Of a stretch of 64,000 nucleotides of DNA, positions 1 to 8,572 are shown piece by piece. Within the stretch, counting starts at the first letter, position 1, and each line of letters begins with the position of its first letter. The DNA comes from Streptomyces sp. NBC_01716 (GTDB taxonomy: Bacteria > Actinomycetota > Actinomycetes > Streptomycetales > Streptomycetaceae), in the NCBI RefSeq assembly GCF_036248275.1, contig NZ_CP109181.1:930001-994000 (forward strand), given 5' to 3'. A program made the position numbers and the translations under genes. The notes beneath the pieces were generated by a model. It was not told where the DNA came from. It made no database searches and saw only the letters and a program-made list of their open reading frames with translations.

Positions 1-1359
1 GTCCTGCCGTATCTGAACCTGCACTTCCCGGAGGTGTCCCGGGCGCTTCTCGGCTACCGGCACCGGCGGCTGCCGGCGGCCTGCCGGGCGGCGGCGGACG
101 CGGGACGTGTGGGGGCGATGTACCCGTGGCAGAGCGGCAGCGACGGACGCGAGGAGTCACCGGAACTCCATCTCAACCCGCGTTCGGGCCGCTGGCTGCC
201 CGACCACTCCCGCCTGCAGCACCACGTCGGATCGGCGGTCGCGTACAACGTGTGGCGGTACGCCGAGGCCAGCGGCGACACGGAGTTCCTGCACGGCAAG
301 GGCGCGGAGATGCTCATCCAGATCGCCCGCTTCTGGGCGGACGCCGCGGTCTGGGACCCCTCGCTGGACCGCTATCGCCTCCGGGGTGTCGTCGGCCCCG
401 ACGAGTACCACGACGGCTACCCGGACTCCACCACGCCGGGGCTCGACGACAACGCGTACACGAACGTCACCGCCGCGTGGGTGCTGACCCGGGCGCTCGA
501 ACTGGGTCGCGCGCTTCCCCGTACGCGCCGACAGGAGCTGTTCGAGCGTTTCGGAATGGATCCGGGCGAGCCGGACCGCTGGGACGACATCGCGCACCGC
601 CTCCATGTGCCGTACCACGAGGGCGTCGTCAGCCAGTTCGAGGGATACGCGGACCTCGCTGAACTCGACTGGGAGCGGTACCGCGGGCGCTACGGCGACA
701 TCCGCCGGCTGGACCGGATCCTGGAGGCCGAGGGGGACTCGGTCAACCGGTACAAGGCGTCGAAGCAGGCGGACGTGCTGATGCTCGGCTATCTCTTCTC
801 GCCCCGGGAACTCGCGGGTCTCTTCCGGCAGCTCGGTCACCGGTTCGACGACGAGTCCTGGCGTGCCGCCATCGACTACTACCTGCCGCGCACCAGCCAC
901 GGTTCGACGCTCAGCGCCCTGGTCAGCGCGTGGGTGCTGGCGAGGGCGCGCAGGGACGAGGCGTGGGCCTACGCGGAGGAGGCTCTCATCGGGGACGTGG
1001 CGGACATCCAGGGCGGCACCACCGGGGAGGGCATCCATCTGGGCGCCATGGCCGGGACCCTGGATTTCGTGCAGCGCTGTCTGACCGGGCTGGAGACGCG
1101 CGCCGACGGGCTGTGGCTCGATCCCGCGCCGCTGCCTCAGCTGTCGAAGTTCCGGGTCGGCATCCGTTACCGGAACCACTGGGACGTGGACCTGCGGATC
1201 CGGGCGCACCGGGTACGGATCGCCGTGCCGGAATCGGAGGAGGATCCCGTACGCCTCGTTCTCGACGGGAAGGAGTGGGCGGTCCCGCCCGGTACCGACC
1301 GCCGGCTCGATCTGGCCCGGGGGAAGGTCAGCCCGGCACGAGCACGGCGGCGCCGTTGA
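1..1359 (+). CDS. Glycoside hydrolase family 65 phosphorylase, 3' part only
   Basis: The reading frame is open from base 1, so the 5' part lies outside the window; 452 residues are visible. It resembles the catalytic barrel and C-terminal domain of GH65 (maltose, trehalose or kojibiose phosphorylases), cytoplasmic enzymes that split alpha-glucobioses with phosphate. Seen: [13 protein letters not shown] near residue 40, GPDEYHDGY with the presumed general acid Glu at visible residue 135, HGSTLS, and [14 protein letters not shown], the phosphate-site region. The C-terminal beta-sandwich follows. Its 3' end overlaps the convergent alcohol dehydrogenase gene by about 30 bp. Substrate cannot be chosen from this fragment. 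Confidence 0.88.
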   Translation, partial: VLPYLNLHFPEVSRALLGYRHRRLPAACRAAADAGRVGAMYPWQSGSDGREESPELHLNPRSGRWLPDHSRLQHHVGSAVAYNVWRYAEASGDTEFLHGKGAEMLIQIARFWADAAVWDPSLDRYRLRGVVGPDEYHDGYPDSTTPGLDDNAYTNVTAAWVLTRALELGRALPRTRRQELFERFGMDPGEPDRWDDIAHRLHVPYHEGVVSQFEGYADLAELDWERYRGRYGDIRRLDRILEAEGDSVNRYKASKQADVLMLGYLFSPRELAGLFRQLGHRFDDESWRAAIDYYLPRTSHGSTLSALVSAWVLARARRDEAWAYAEEALIGDVADIQGGTTGEGIHLGAMAGTLDFVQRCLTGLETRADGLWLDPAPLPQLSKFRVGIRYRNHWDVDLRIRAHRVRIAVPESEEDPVRLVLDGKEWAVPPGTDRRLDLARGKVSPARARRRR

Positions 1360-2356
1360 CGCGGTCGGCCGCGAGGTCGCCCAGCGCCTGGTCCGCGCGG
1401 TCCATCGGGTACGGACTCACCGTGACCTCGATGCCGATCCGGTCGGCAAGGGCCAGGAACTCGCGTCCGTCCTGGCGGGTGTTGGAGGTGACACTGCGCA
1501 GGTCACGCTCCTGGAAGAGATGGCGCTGATAGTTCAGCGAGGGGATGTCGGTGAGGTGGATACCGGCGACCGCGAGTGTGCCCGAGCGGTCCAGCGCCTC
1601 CAGGGCCACCGGCACGAGGTCGCCCACGGGGGCGAAGAGGATGGCCGAGTCCAGCGGTTCGGGCGGGCGGCCGTAGGCGTCACCGGCCGAGGCGGCACCG
1701 AGGCTGAGCGCCAGTTCACGTGCCCGTGCCGATCTGGTCAGCACATGGACGGTGGCTCCCTCGGCCAGGGCCACCTGGGCCGCCAGATGGGCGGAGGCGC
1801 CGAAGCCGTAGATGCCCAGCCGCCCGCCCTCGGGCAGTGCGGCGCGACGCAGCGAGCGGTAGCCGATGATCCCGGCGCACAGGAGGGGCGCGAGCGGGGC
1901 GGCGTCCCGGTCTTCCGGGAGCGGGTAGGCGAAGGCCGCCGGGACCAGTGCCAGATCGGCGAAGCCGCCGTCCTCGTCCCATCCCGTGTAGGTGGACCAG
2001 GGGCAGAGGTTCTCCCGCCCGGCCCGGCAGTAGCGGCACTTTCCGCAGGTGCCGCGCAGCCACGCGCCGCCGGCGCGGTCACCCGCACGGAACGAGTCCA
2101 CCGCGTCGCCGGTGGCGACGACGCGGCCGACGATCTCGTGGCCGGGTACGGTCGATGGCCGCCGGGGCGCGAGATCGCCTTCGGCCAGGTGCAGATCGGT
2201 ACGGCAGACACCGCACGCCTCTACCCGCAGCAGCAGGTCGCCGGGCCCTGGGTCGGGTGGGCGCCGACGGACCCGGGTCAGGGGTCCGGTGCCGATGGGT
2301 CCCGGCCTCTCGACGGCCCAGGCGTGCGTCGGTTCTCCGGAGACTGCGGACGTCAT
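1328..2356 (-). CDS. Zinc-dependent alcohol dehydrogenase
   Basis: 342-residue medium-chain dehydrogenase. The N-terminal GroES-like half has [14 protein letters not shown] (catalytic zinc Cys), GHEIVGRV, and a Cys cluster [15 protein letters not shown] for structural zinc. The Rossmann half has [17 protein letters not shown]. It oxidises or reduces an unidentified alcohol/aldehyde with NAD(P). It lies downstream of the DoxX-like gene on the same strand, with a strong hairpin between them. In S. coelicolor a similar dehydrogenase sits among the universal stress and osdKR genes, so a fermentative role under low oxygen is a fair inference. Start ATG at 2356 gives a complete N-terminus. Confidence 0.88.
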   Translation of the reverse strand: MTSAVSGEPTHAWAVERPGPIGTGPLTRVRRRPPDPGPGDLLLRVEACGVCRTDLHLAEGDLAPRRPSTVPGHEIVGRVVATGDAVDSFRAGDRAGGAWLRGTCGKCRYCRAGRENLCPWSTYTGWDEDGGFADLALVPAAFAYPLPEDRDAAPLAPLLCAGIIGYRSLRRAALPEGGRLGIYGFGASAHLAAQVALAEGATVHVLTRSARARELALSLGAASAGDAYGRPPEPLDSAILFAPVGDLVPVALEALDRSGTLAVAGIHLTDIPSLNYQRHLFQERDLRSVTSNTRQDGREFLALADRIGIEVTVSPYPMDRADQALGDLAADRVNGAAVLVPG

Positions 2357-2397
2357 GATTCAAGCCTGTGGCAGGTGGGCTGCCGGGGCAAACGACA

Positions 2398-2432
2398 CCG
2401 GTCCGGGACACGGTGACCGTGTCCCGGACCGG
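2398..2432 (-). terminator. 16-bp perfect stem-loop after the DoxX gene
   Basis: Bases 2398-2413 and 2417-2432 are perfect reverse complements (CCGGTCCGGGACACGG arm) around a 3-base loop. The hairpin lies 13 bp past the DoxX stop and 42 bp before the dehydrogenase start, so it probably ends or attenuates the upstream transcript. There is no U-tract, which is common in Streptomyces. Confidence 0.7.
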
Positions 2433-2444
2433 TGGGCGATCCGG

Positions 2445-3059
2445 TCAGTGGAACCAGCGGTTGCGGTTGACGACCGGGAGTCGCTCCCACAGGGCGCTCA
2501 GACCCCAGGTCCGGCCGGCGTAGGCGGCGGCGAGGCCGATCAGGACCACCGCGTACACGATGTGGTAGTCGAGGACGGGGTTGCTCGACATGCTGGGCGC
2601 GCCGTCGGAGAGATGTCTGGCGGGCGGCCATTCCGCGAGCCACATCATGCCCATCATCAAGGTGCCCGCCACCGCGGCGAACCGCAGGGCGAAGCCGGCG
2701 AGCAGGGTCACGCCGATCGCGAGGAGGCCGAGCATGAACAGCCAGTCGACCCATGCCTGGCCGGCCCAGCTGTGGAAGGTGGACTCCAGCGGCCCCGCGG
2801 AGACGCCGCTCAGGAAGCCCTTCGTCGGCGAGCCTCCGTCGATCCAGGCCGCTCCGCCGGGAGTCGCGTATCCCCAGCCGAACGCCTTGTCCAGGAAGGC
2901 CCAGAGGAACACCCCTCCGAGGACCAGCCGTACGACGGCGAGGATCCTCGGGAGGAAGACATCCGCACCGGTTCGGGCGGCGTCCGCGATGCTCAGGGCC
3001 TGATCGTCAAGTCCCGGCCGTGAAGTACGAGGCCGGCGCGAACCCTCGTGAACTGCCAT
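2445..3059 (-). CDS. DoxX-like integral membrane protein
   Basis: 204 residues with four predicted membrane helices: ILAVVRLVLGGVFLWAFLDK near residue 40, WVDWLFMLGLLAIGVTLLAG, FAAVAGTLMMGMMWLAEW, and YHIVYAVVLIGLAAAYAG. This is the layout of DoxX-type proteins (thiosulphate:quinone oxidoreductase subunit-like), usually of unknown exact function. The YATPGGAAWIDGGSPTKGFL loop between helices 1 and 2 is typical of actinobacterial members. A perfect palindrome (3163-3180) lies about 104 bp upstream, suggesting control by the adjacent response regulator. Confidence 0.8.
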   Translation of the reverse strand: MAVHEGSRRPRTSRPGLDDQALSIADAARTGADVFLPRILAVVRLVLGGVFLWAFLDKAFGWGYATPGGAAWIDGGSPTKGFLSGVSAGPLESTFHSWAGQAWVDWLFMLGLLAIGVTLLAGFALRFAAVAGTLMMGMMWLAEWPPARHLSDGAPSMSSNPVLDYHIVYAVVLIGLAAAYAGRTWGLSALWERLPVVNRNRWFH

Positions 3060-3162
3060 TGTCGTTGACCCCTTCGGGACGGTGGATACGGTGTGGCTGC
3101 TGCTTGCACACTCAATATCCCGCCGGCCGAAGGCGGCGCACAGCGGCGACAGGCCCTCCTCC

Positions 3163-3180
3163 GAGGGCCGAACGGCCCTC
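3163..3180. promoter_or_regulatory. Perfect palindrome, candidate OsdR/DevR-type operator
   Basis: GAGGGCCGAACGGCCCTC is an 18-bp perfect inverted repeat. Its core GGGCCGnnCGGCCC recurs, slightly degenerate, at 4008-4022 and 7369-7383, both in promoter regions of the same stress module. That recurrence argues for an operator rather than just a terminator of the regulator gene ending at 3185. Confidence 0.55.
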
Positions 3181-3184
3181 TCCG

Positions 3185-3901
3185 TCAGCGCCGTTCAGAC
3201 CTCGGGGATGTGCCGTGCCGTTCGTTCGCGGCGTTCGCCTGGGTGGCGATGACCGCGGCCTGGACCCGTCGTTCGACGCCCAGTTTGGCCAGCAGCCGGG
3301 AGATGTTGTTCTTCACCGTCTTCTCCGCCAGGTAGAGGCGTTCGCCGATCTCGCGGTTGGTCAGTCCCTCCCCCACGAGGACGAGGATCTCCCGCTCGCG
3401 CTCGGTCAGGTCCGGCAGGCCGGGCGTCCGCTGCTCGGGTTCGGCCTCGCCGCGCAGTCGTGCCATCACGCGTGAGGTGGTCCCGGGGTCGAGCATGGAC
3501 TGCCCCGATGCGACGGTACGGACCGCGGTGACCAGGTCCGTGCCGCTGATCTGCTTCAGGACGTAACCCGAAGCGCCGGCCATGATGGCGTCGAGCAACG
3601 CCTCCTCGTCGTCGAAGGAGGTGAGCATCAGACAGGCCAACTGCGGCATGCGTGAACGCAGTTCCCTGCACACCGCGACCCCGTCACCGTCCGCCAGCCG
3701 TACGTCGAGTACGGCGACCCGCGGACGCAGCGCGGGAATGCGGACCAGTGCCTGCTCCGCCGTGGACGCCTCCCCCACGACAGTCAGATCAGGTTCGGCG
3801 TCCAGCAGATCGCGCACGCCCCGCCGCACCACTTCATGGTCGTCAAGCAGAAAGACGCTCACCGGTGCCGTCGAGCCCTCGCCGCTCCCGCTGTCCGTCA
3901 C
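3185..3901 (-). CDS. osdR: NarL/LuxR-type response regulator (OsdR/DevR-like)
   Basis: 238 residues from a GTG preceded by GAGGGGAG at suitable spacing; the frame stays open further upstream, but receiver homology begins just after this start. The receiver domain has the acidic pair at D20/D21 and the phosphorylation site D66 (VAVLDVRL). The C-terminal LuxR helix-turn-helix reads [22 protein letters not shown]. It pairs with the GAF sensor kinase at 4604-6346, as OsdR with OsdK in S. coelicolor and DevR with DevS in Mycobacterium. It is expected to activate the neighbouring stress genes. The symbol is by similarity and gene context. Confidence 0.85.
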   Translation of the reverse strand: MTDSGSGEGSTAPVSVFLLDDHEVVRRGVRDLLDAEPDLTVVGEASTAEQALVRIPALRPRVAVLDVRLADGDGVAVCRELRSRMPQLACLMLTSFDDEEALLDAIMAGASGYVLKQISGTDLVTAVRTVASGQSMLDPGTTSRVMARLRGEAEPEQRTPGLPDLTEREREILVLVGEGLTNREIGERLYLAEKTVKNNISRLLAKLGVERRVQAAVIATQANAANERHGTSPRSERR

Positions 3902-4007
3902 TACCGCTCCCCTCGATCCCTGGCTCCGGTCATCCATCGCCCCACCTGGTGCATCCTCGCCGCAACGGGCGTCAAAAGCCATGTGAAGCGAAATGTCCGT
4001 GAGGGAT

Positions 4008-4022
4008 GGACCGTTCGGCCCT
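4008..4022. promoter_or_regulatory. Candidate OsdR operator between osdR and the PPOX gene
   Basis: GGACCGTTCGGCCCT matches the 3163-3180 palindrome core with one arm change. It lies in the divergent interval between osdR (start 3901) and the PPOX-domain gene (start 4155), so it could serve either or both. Confidence 0.45.
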
Positions 4023-4154
4023 GGCACCCGGGCGACCACGAGGGGACCCTGGTTGTCCGGCAGACGAGCGCGTGATCGGGCTCGGCGAGAGCAAAGGTTG
4101 TGGATGATGAGCGAGCGGGTCCCGCGGCCGTCGCCGAGCGCCCGGGAGACACAG

Positions 4155-4589
4155 ATGCCCCGGCACATGGAAGCGCTGGAGCGTGCTGACGCGCTGAGCC
4201 TGCTGCGCTCGGTGTCACTCGGCCGCCTCGTGTTCACCGAGAGCGCGCTGCCGGCGATCCGTCCGCTCAACCATCTGCTGGACGGGGAGGACATCATCAT
4301 CCGGCTCGGTGACGGTTCCGCGCTCGCGTCGCTGAAGGCGCCGAGCGACCCGCCTGGAGCGGTCGTGGCGTACGAGGCGGATGTCATCGACCCGGTGCGG
4401 CACGTGGGCTGGAGCGTCGTCGTGACGGGATACGCGCGTCTGGTGGACGATCCGGCCGACCTCGAACGCTACCGGGATCTGCTGCGTCCGTGGGTGGCCC
4501 GGACGATGACCGATGTGCTGCGTATCCGTCCCGAGCTGATCACCGGGTTCAGGCTCACCCCCGCGGCGGGGCACCCGACGGGCGGCTGA
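4155..4589 (+). CDS. Pyridoxamine 5'-phosphate oxidase-family (flavin/F420-type) protein
   Basis: 144 residues from ATG 4155, preceded by GGGAG at 7-nt spacing; in-frame ATGs at 4104 and 4107 are alternatives. The segment beginning [12 protein letters not shown] followed by [10 protein letters not shown] is characteristic of small split-barrel PPOX proteins that bind FMN, F420 or heme and are common beside DevR-type regulators. The gene sits between osdR and osdK, convergent with the latter (14-bp gap). A redox or cofactor-binding role is likely; the reaction is not known. Confidence 0.75.
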   Translation: MPRHMEALERADALSLLRSVSLGRLVFTESALPAIRPLNHLLDGEDIIIRLGDGSALASLKAPSDPPGAVVAYEADVIDPVRHVGWSVVVTGYARLVDDPADLERYRDLLRPWVARTMTDVLRIRPELITGFRLTPAAGHPTGG

Positions 4590-4603
4590 GCGGCGACCGA
4601 CGT

Positions 4604-6346
4604 TCAGCCGACGGTCTGGGCCGGTCGACCGTGTTCTTCCTGAAGCAGAGGGGCGCGCCAGACGAATCGGCTGCCGCCGCCGGCGGGCGTCTCGATCGTG
4701 AAGGTCCCTCCCGCGCCCCGGGCCCGCTCGGCCAGATTCCGCAGACCGCTGCGCGGTACATCCGGTGGGATGCCGCGGCCGTTGTCCGTGACGGTCAGGA
4801 CGACCTCGTCGGCGGTGGCCTGGAGATCGACCTCCACCCGGGTGGCGTGTGCGTGGCGTCCGGCGTTGCTCAACAGCTCGCCCAGCGCGGCGTGCACGTG
4901 GTCGGCGACCGGCGCCGGCACGTCGGTGTCCAGGAGACCCTCCATGCTGAGACGGGGCGGGTAGCCGAGGACGGACGCCGCCTCACCGGCCGTGCGCGCG
5001 GCACGCGCCCGCAGGCTGCGCCCGGCCTCCTCGTCCCTGACACGCAGGCCGAAGATCGTGCTGCGGATGATTTTGATCGTCTCGTCCAGGTCGCCGACGG
5101 CACGGGTGAGCCGTTCGGCGGCCCCCGCGTGGTCCACCAGCCGCGCGGCGCTCTGCAAGGTCATCCCGGTGGCGAACAGCCGCTGGATCGCCAGATCGTG
5201 CAAATCGCGCGCGATGCGGTCGCGGTCCGCCAGGAGCGTCAACTGTTCGGTGTCGCTGCGTCGTTCGGCCAGCTCCAAAGCGACAGCGGCCTGGCCGGCG
5301 AAGACGAGCAGCGGATCGATCTCACTGTCCGTGAAGACCGGCTCTCCCGCGGTCCTGACCAGCAGCAGCACTCCGAGACGGTGCTCGGCGGTGCCCAGGG
5401 GGACGGCGACGGCGGGCCCCGGCTTCGTGAGATCACCGGCTGCGCCGGTGAAGCGGTCGTCGTCCGCCAGAGAGGCCGTGGCGACAGGGCCGCCTTCGCG
5501 GTAGGCGGCGCCGGGCAGGGTGCCGTCGACCGGATGGACCAGACCGCGCCGTTCCTCTTCCCTGCCTCCGGCGGCGAGTTCCACGACGAGGCTGTCGGTT
5601 CCGGGCACGGGAAGGGAGATGTCGGCGCGCTCGGCTCCCGTGAGTTCTCTGGCCCGGTCGGCGATGAGACCGAGAACCTCCGCGCGCGGGCTGCCGGAGA
5701 ACAGGCTGTTGGTGATCTCCGTGTTCGCACGCTGCCAGCTCTGCTGGAGCCTCACGCCCTCGTACAGCCGGGCGTTGTCGATGGCCACACCCGCCGCCAC
5801 CGACAGGGTGGAGATGACGGCTTCGTCCTCGGTGTCGAAGTCCTGCCCGCCGCGCTTGTCGGTCAGATACAGATTTCCGAACACCTGGTCACGCACCCGG
5901 ATGGGCACTCCGAGAAACGTGCGCATCGGCGGGTGGCGGGCCGGGAATCCGTAGGACGCCTCGTGCGCCGTCAGATCCGTGAGCCGCAGCGGTTCGGGAT
6001 TGCGGATCAGCTCACCCAGCAGACCGTGGCCCGCGGGCAGTGGCCCGATCTCCTCGATCTCCTCGTCCGTGACACCGACCGTCAGGAACTGGGACAGTCT
6101 GCGACCGTCCGGGCCTATCACCCCGAGCGCCGCGTAGCGGGCGTCGACGAGGACGGCGGCAGCCTCCACGATCCGCCGCAGCACCTGGGCGAGGTCCAGC
6201 TCCCGCCCCACCGAGACGACGGCCTCCAGCAGGCTGTGCACCCGGTCCCTGGTGCCCCGGGCGGCGTCGATACGGGTCTGAAGCTCGTCAAGGAGTTCGT
6301 CGAGCCGCATCTTCGGTATCTGAGAGAACGGATCCTGCTCGCCCAC
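4604..6346 (-). CDS. osdK: GAF-domain sensor histidine kinase (OsdK/DevS-like)
   Basis: 580 residues, cytoplasmic, without membrane helices. Domain order: GAF-A about 40-195, GAF-B about 215-360, HisKA_3 with phosphoacceptor H383 in RDRIARDLHDLAIQRLF, and HATPase to the C-terminus with TDNGRGIP and GLRNLAERA. In GAF-A the segment RHPPMRTFLGVPIRVRD aligns with the part of mycobacterial DevS/DosS that carries the proximal heme histidine; here H138 is the candidate. A heme-based oxygen/NO/CO or redox sensor is therefore plausible. The partner is the response regulator at 3185-3901. Confidence 0.87.
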   Translation of the reverse strand: MGEQDPFSQIPKMRLDELLDELQTRIDAARGTRDRVHSLLEAVVSVGRELDLAQVLRRIVEAAAVLVDARYAALGVIGPDGRRLSQFLTVGVTDEEIEEIGPLPAGHGLLGELIRNPEPLRLTDLTAHEASYGFPARHPPMRTFLGVPIRVRDQVFGNLYLTDKRGGQDFDTEDEAVISTLSVAAGVAIDNARLYEGVRLQQSWQRANTEITNSLFSGSPRAEVLGLIADRARELTGAERADISLPVPGTDSLVVELAAGGREEERRGLVHPVDGTLPGAAYREGGPVATASLADDDRFTGAAGDLTKPGPAVAVPLGTAEHRLGVLLLVRTAGEPVFTDSEIDPLLVFAGQAAVALELAERRSDTEQLTLLADRDRIARDLHDLAIQRLFATGMTLQSAARLVDHAGAAERLTRAVGDLDETIKIIRSTIFGLRVRDEEAGRSLRARAARTAGEAASVLGYPPRLSMEGLLDTDVPAPVADHVHAALGELLSNAGRHAHATRVEVDLQATADEVVLTVTDNGRGIPPDVPRSGLRNLAERARGAGGTFTIETPAGGGSRFVWRAPLLQEEHGRPAQTVG

Positions 6347-6429
6347 CGTCGCTCCTCCACAGCCTGGACCGGGGGACAGACTAGCGGCCCTGTCAGGCGT
6401 TGTGTGGAGGGTGGAGGTACGACGGGCGC

Positions 6430-7263
6430 CTACGGTCCCGAGGGACCCGAGCGGCCGTCGGCTCGTACAGGGCCGCTGCCGTCGCCGGGCGGAGTGAGTC
6501 CGGAGGGAACCAGCAGGACCGGGCAGCGCGCGTGGTGCAGCAGCGCGTGCACGGTGCGCAGGCGCCGTGAGCGTTTTCCGCCGTGCCGGCGGTACGCGAC
6601 GACCACCGCGTCGGCGCCGGACGTGGCGGTGATCAGCTCGCTGTCGGGCACGGGCGCGATCCGGTCGTGGTCACGGTCATCCATCCCGGCGGGGCACTCC
6701 GCCCCGGTGGCGCGAGCGGTGGAGAACGGCGCGTCGGCGGTGGAGGGCCGGTAGTGCGCGGTGTGTACGAAGCGCAGGCGGGCACCGCGCCGTACGGCTT
6801 CCTCGAAGGCGAAGCCCGCGGCTTCGAGGTCGGCGTCGCTTTCGACGGCGAACAGCACCTCGCCCGCCCGGAGTTGGCCAGTGGGGCACCCGGCGCCGAC
6901 CACGAGGAGTGGGCAGCGGCTCCGTTCGGCGACGCTCTGGGCCACGGACCGCGACGCCAGCGAGGCGGGAGCGCGCAGGGCGCGTGTGCCGACGACGACG
7001 AGCGCCGCGGTCCTGCCGCGGGTCAGCAGGGCCGTGGCGGGGTCGGCGGCCACGGCCGTGAGGCGGACGGGGAGTTGGGGGTGGCGTGCGAGGACCCGGT
7101 CGGCCGACGTGGTCAGGACCGGTCCGGCGACGTCCAGGTCGGGCACGCCGTACACGATCTCCAGAGTCACCGCCCGGCGCCTCGACTCCTCGGCCGCCGC
7201 GTCCAGCGCGCGGGTCGCGACGACCGATCCGTCGACGCCCACGACCACATGGTGTTCGAGCAT
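6430..7263 (-). CDS. Universal stress protein, tandem UspA domains
   Basis: 277 residues. ATG 7263 is preceded by GGAGGGGAG and opens straight into the Usp strand HHVVVGVDGS. Two Usp folds occupy roughly 1-140 and 145-277; the first keeps VVVGTRAL, but the second is diverged and lacks a clear GxxG(S/T) ATP loop. Such proteins bind ATP and are induced in hypoxia or dormancy in actinobacteria. It is divergent from the second Usp gene, with a candidate OsdR site between them. Confidence 0.85.
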   Translation of the reverse strand: MLEHHVVVGVDGSVVATRALDAAAEESRRRAVTLEIVYGVPDLDVAGPVLTTSADRVLARHPQLPVRLTAVAADPATALLTRGRTAALVVVGTRALRAPASLASRSVAQSVAERSRCPLLVVGAGCPTGQLRAGEVLFAVESDADLEAAGFAFEEAVRRGARLRFVHTAHYRPSTADAPFSTARATGAECPAGMDDRDHDRIAPVPDSELITATSGADAVVVAYRRHGGKRSRRLRTVHALLHHARCPVLLVPSGLTPPGDGSGPVRADGRSGPSGP

Positions 7264-7368
7264 GCGCGTTCTCCCCTCCTGCCCCTGGCGGACCCTCCGG
7301 CCGGGCCCGCGACCCAACTCTGGTGCCTGGGGCGGGCGTTCCACAGGAGCCGACCGGACCCGCCCGGG

Positions 7369-7383
7369 GGTCCGACCGGCCCT
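7369..7383. promoter_or_regulatory. Candidate OsdR operator between two usp genes
   Basis: GGTCCGACCGGCCCT lies in the 193-bp divergent interval between the universal stress genes starting at 7263 and 7457. It shares 13 of 15 positions with the site at 3165-3179. Confidence 0.45.
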
Positions 7384-7456
7384 ACCCCCGGGCCGGCGGC
7401 CGGTGCCACGTTGCTCGGGACAACAACGTGAGCGGATACGGAAGGTGGTGGGAACG

Positions 7457-8332
7457 GTGGAGTTCCCCCTGGTGGTCGGCATCGACGGATCCGAATCGAG
7501 TCTGCGGGCGCTGGACTGGGCCGCGGACGAGGCGGTACGGCACACGCTGCCGCTGCGTGTGGTGTACGCCCACCTCTGGGAGCCGCACGACAGCGTCCGA
7601 TCGCCACTCGGCGCAGGTGAGTCGATGGACGGGACCTGGGCCGAAGATGTCGTCACCGGAGCGGCCAGGCGGGCCCGGGTGGGCCGGCCCGAGCTGAAGG
7701 TCTCCAGCACCGTGCTGCCCGACGCCGCCGTACCCGCGCTGCTGCGCGAGAGCGAGGAGGCGTACGCCGTGGTCATCGGCAGCAGAGGCCATGGCACCCT
7801 GACGGGGCTGCTCCTCGGGTCGGTCGGCCTCCAGCTGGCGGCCCGCGCGTCCGGTCCTGTCATCGTCGTACGGGGCGCACCGGCCAGTGTCCGGGGCGGC
7901 TTCAACCAGGTGGTGCTGGGCGTGCACGACGCCGAACGCAGCTCGGCGGCAACGGAGTTCGCCTTCGCGGAGGCCCAGACGCGTCGCAGCCGGCTGCACG
8001 CGGTACACGCCTGGAGGACCCCGGCCTACGTACTGCCCGACGTGCCGATCCCCCCGGACCTGTTCACGGAGAACCAGGAGCACGAGGCGCGGGAACTGCT
8101 CACCGCCGCGCTGCGGAAGTCCGCCCATCGGCACCCGTCGGTGCGGGTCGTCCAGGAAACGTTCAACGGCCCCGCTCGCGACGGTCTGCTGGGCGCGTCG
8201 AAATCCGCCGATCTGGTGGTGATCGGCGCCCGCCGCCGCCACAACTCACCGGCCCTCCAACTCGGCAGCGTCAACCACGCGGTACTCCACCACGCACCCT
8301 GCCCGGTGGCGATCGTCCCCCAGCGCCCCTGA
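7457..8332 (+). CDS. Universal stress protein, tandem UspA domains
   Basis: 291 residues from GTG 7457, with GGAAGG 11 nt upstream; GTG 7448 is an alternative. Domain 1 opens FPLVVGIDGSESSLRALDWA and ends with the ATP-loop motif GSRGHGTLTGLLLGSVGLQL. Domain 2 starts near NQVVLGVHDAE and ends VVIGARRRHNSPALQLGSVNHAVLHHAPCPV. Both ATP loops look intact, unlike the divergent neighbour. It belongs to the osdKR-adjacent stress set. A hairpin follows at 8421-8454. Confidence 0.87.
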   Translation: MEFPLVVGIDGSESSLRALDWAADEAVRHTLPLRVVYAHLWEPHDSVRSPLGAGESMDGTWAEDVVTGAARRARVGRPELKVSSTVLPDAAVPALLRESEEAYAVVIGSRGHGTLTGLLLGSVGLQLAARASGPVIVVRGAPASVRGGFNQVVLGVHDAERSSAATEFAFAEAQTRRSRLHAVHAWRTPAYVLPDVPIPPDLFTENQEHEARELLTAALRKSAHRHPSVRVVQETFNGPARDGLLGASKSADLVVIGARRRHNSPALQLGSVNHAVLHHAPCPVAIVPQRP

Positions 8333-8420
8333 CCCCGGACCCCCGGACCCCCGGGCCCCGGACGGTCACGGGCGATCGTCCTGCCGTCGGCAGGAAAACG
8401 AACGTAACAGCAGGTCAATC

Positions 8421-8454
8421 GCGCGGGCCCGGCGACCATCGCCGGGTCCCGCGC
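8421..8454 (+). terminator. Stem-loop after the usp gene
   Basis: GCGCGGGCCCGGCGA (8421-8435), a CCA loop, then its complement with one bulged base (8439-8454). It lies about 90 bp past the usp stop and before the sugar operon promoter. Confidence 0.6.
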
Positions 8455-8512
8455 TTCGGTGTGTCCGGCCGTTTATCCGCCCTGCTCATGAGAGCAAAAA
8501 AAACCGCATGTG

Positions 8513-8542
8513 TTGCCTGGAGGTTAACGGCCGACCTACTGT
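8513..8542 (+). promoter_or_regulatory. Candidate promoter of the sugar operon
   Basis: TTGCCT at 8513-8518 and TACTGT at 8537-8542 are spaced by 18 bp, a reasonable sigma-HrdB-type arrangement about 30 bp upstream of the binding-protein start. A run of eight A residues just upstream (about 8495-8502) is unusual in this GC-rich DNA. Confidence 0.4.
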
Positions 8543-8572
8543 CCCTCGCCAGGACCACATCAGGAGGCCCAC

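Noticed and set aside
157..1209. Long minus-strand open frame across the GH65 gene
   Set aside because: It is a high-GC shadow of a frame with clear GH65 homology; its translation has no recognisable domain and is rich in Arg, Gly and Pro.
6347..6429. Possible fourth OsdR site upstream of osdK (GGGGACAGACTAGCGGCCCT)
   Set aside because: The half-sites are present, but spacing differs from the other three sites, so it is not included as an operator.
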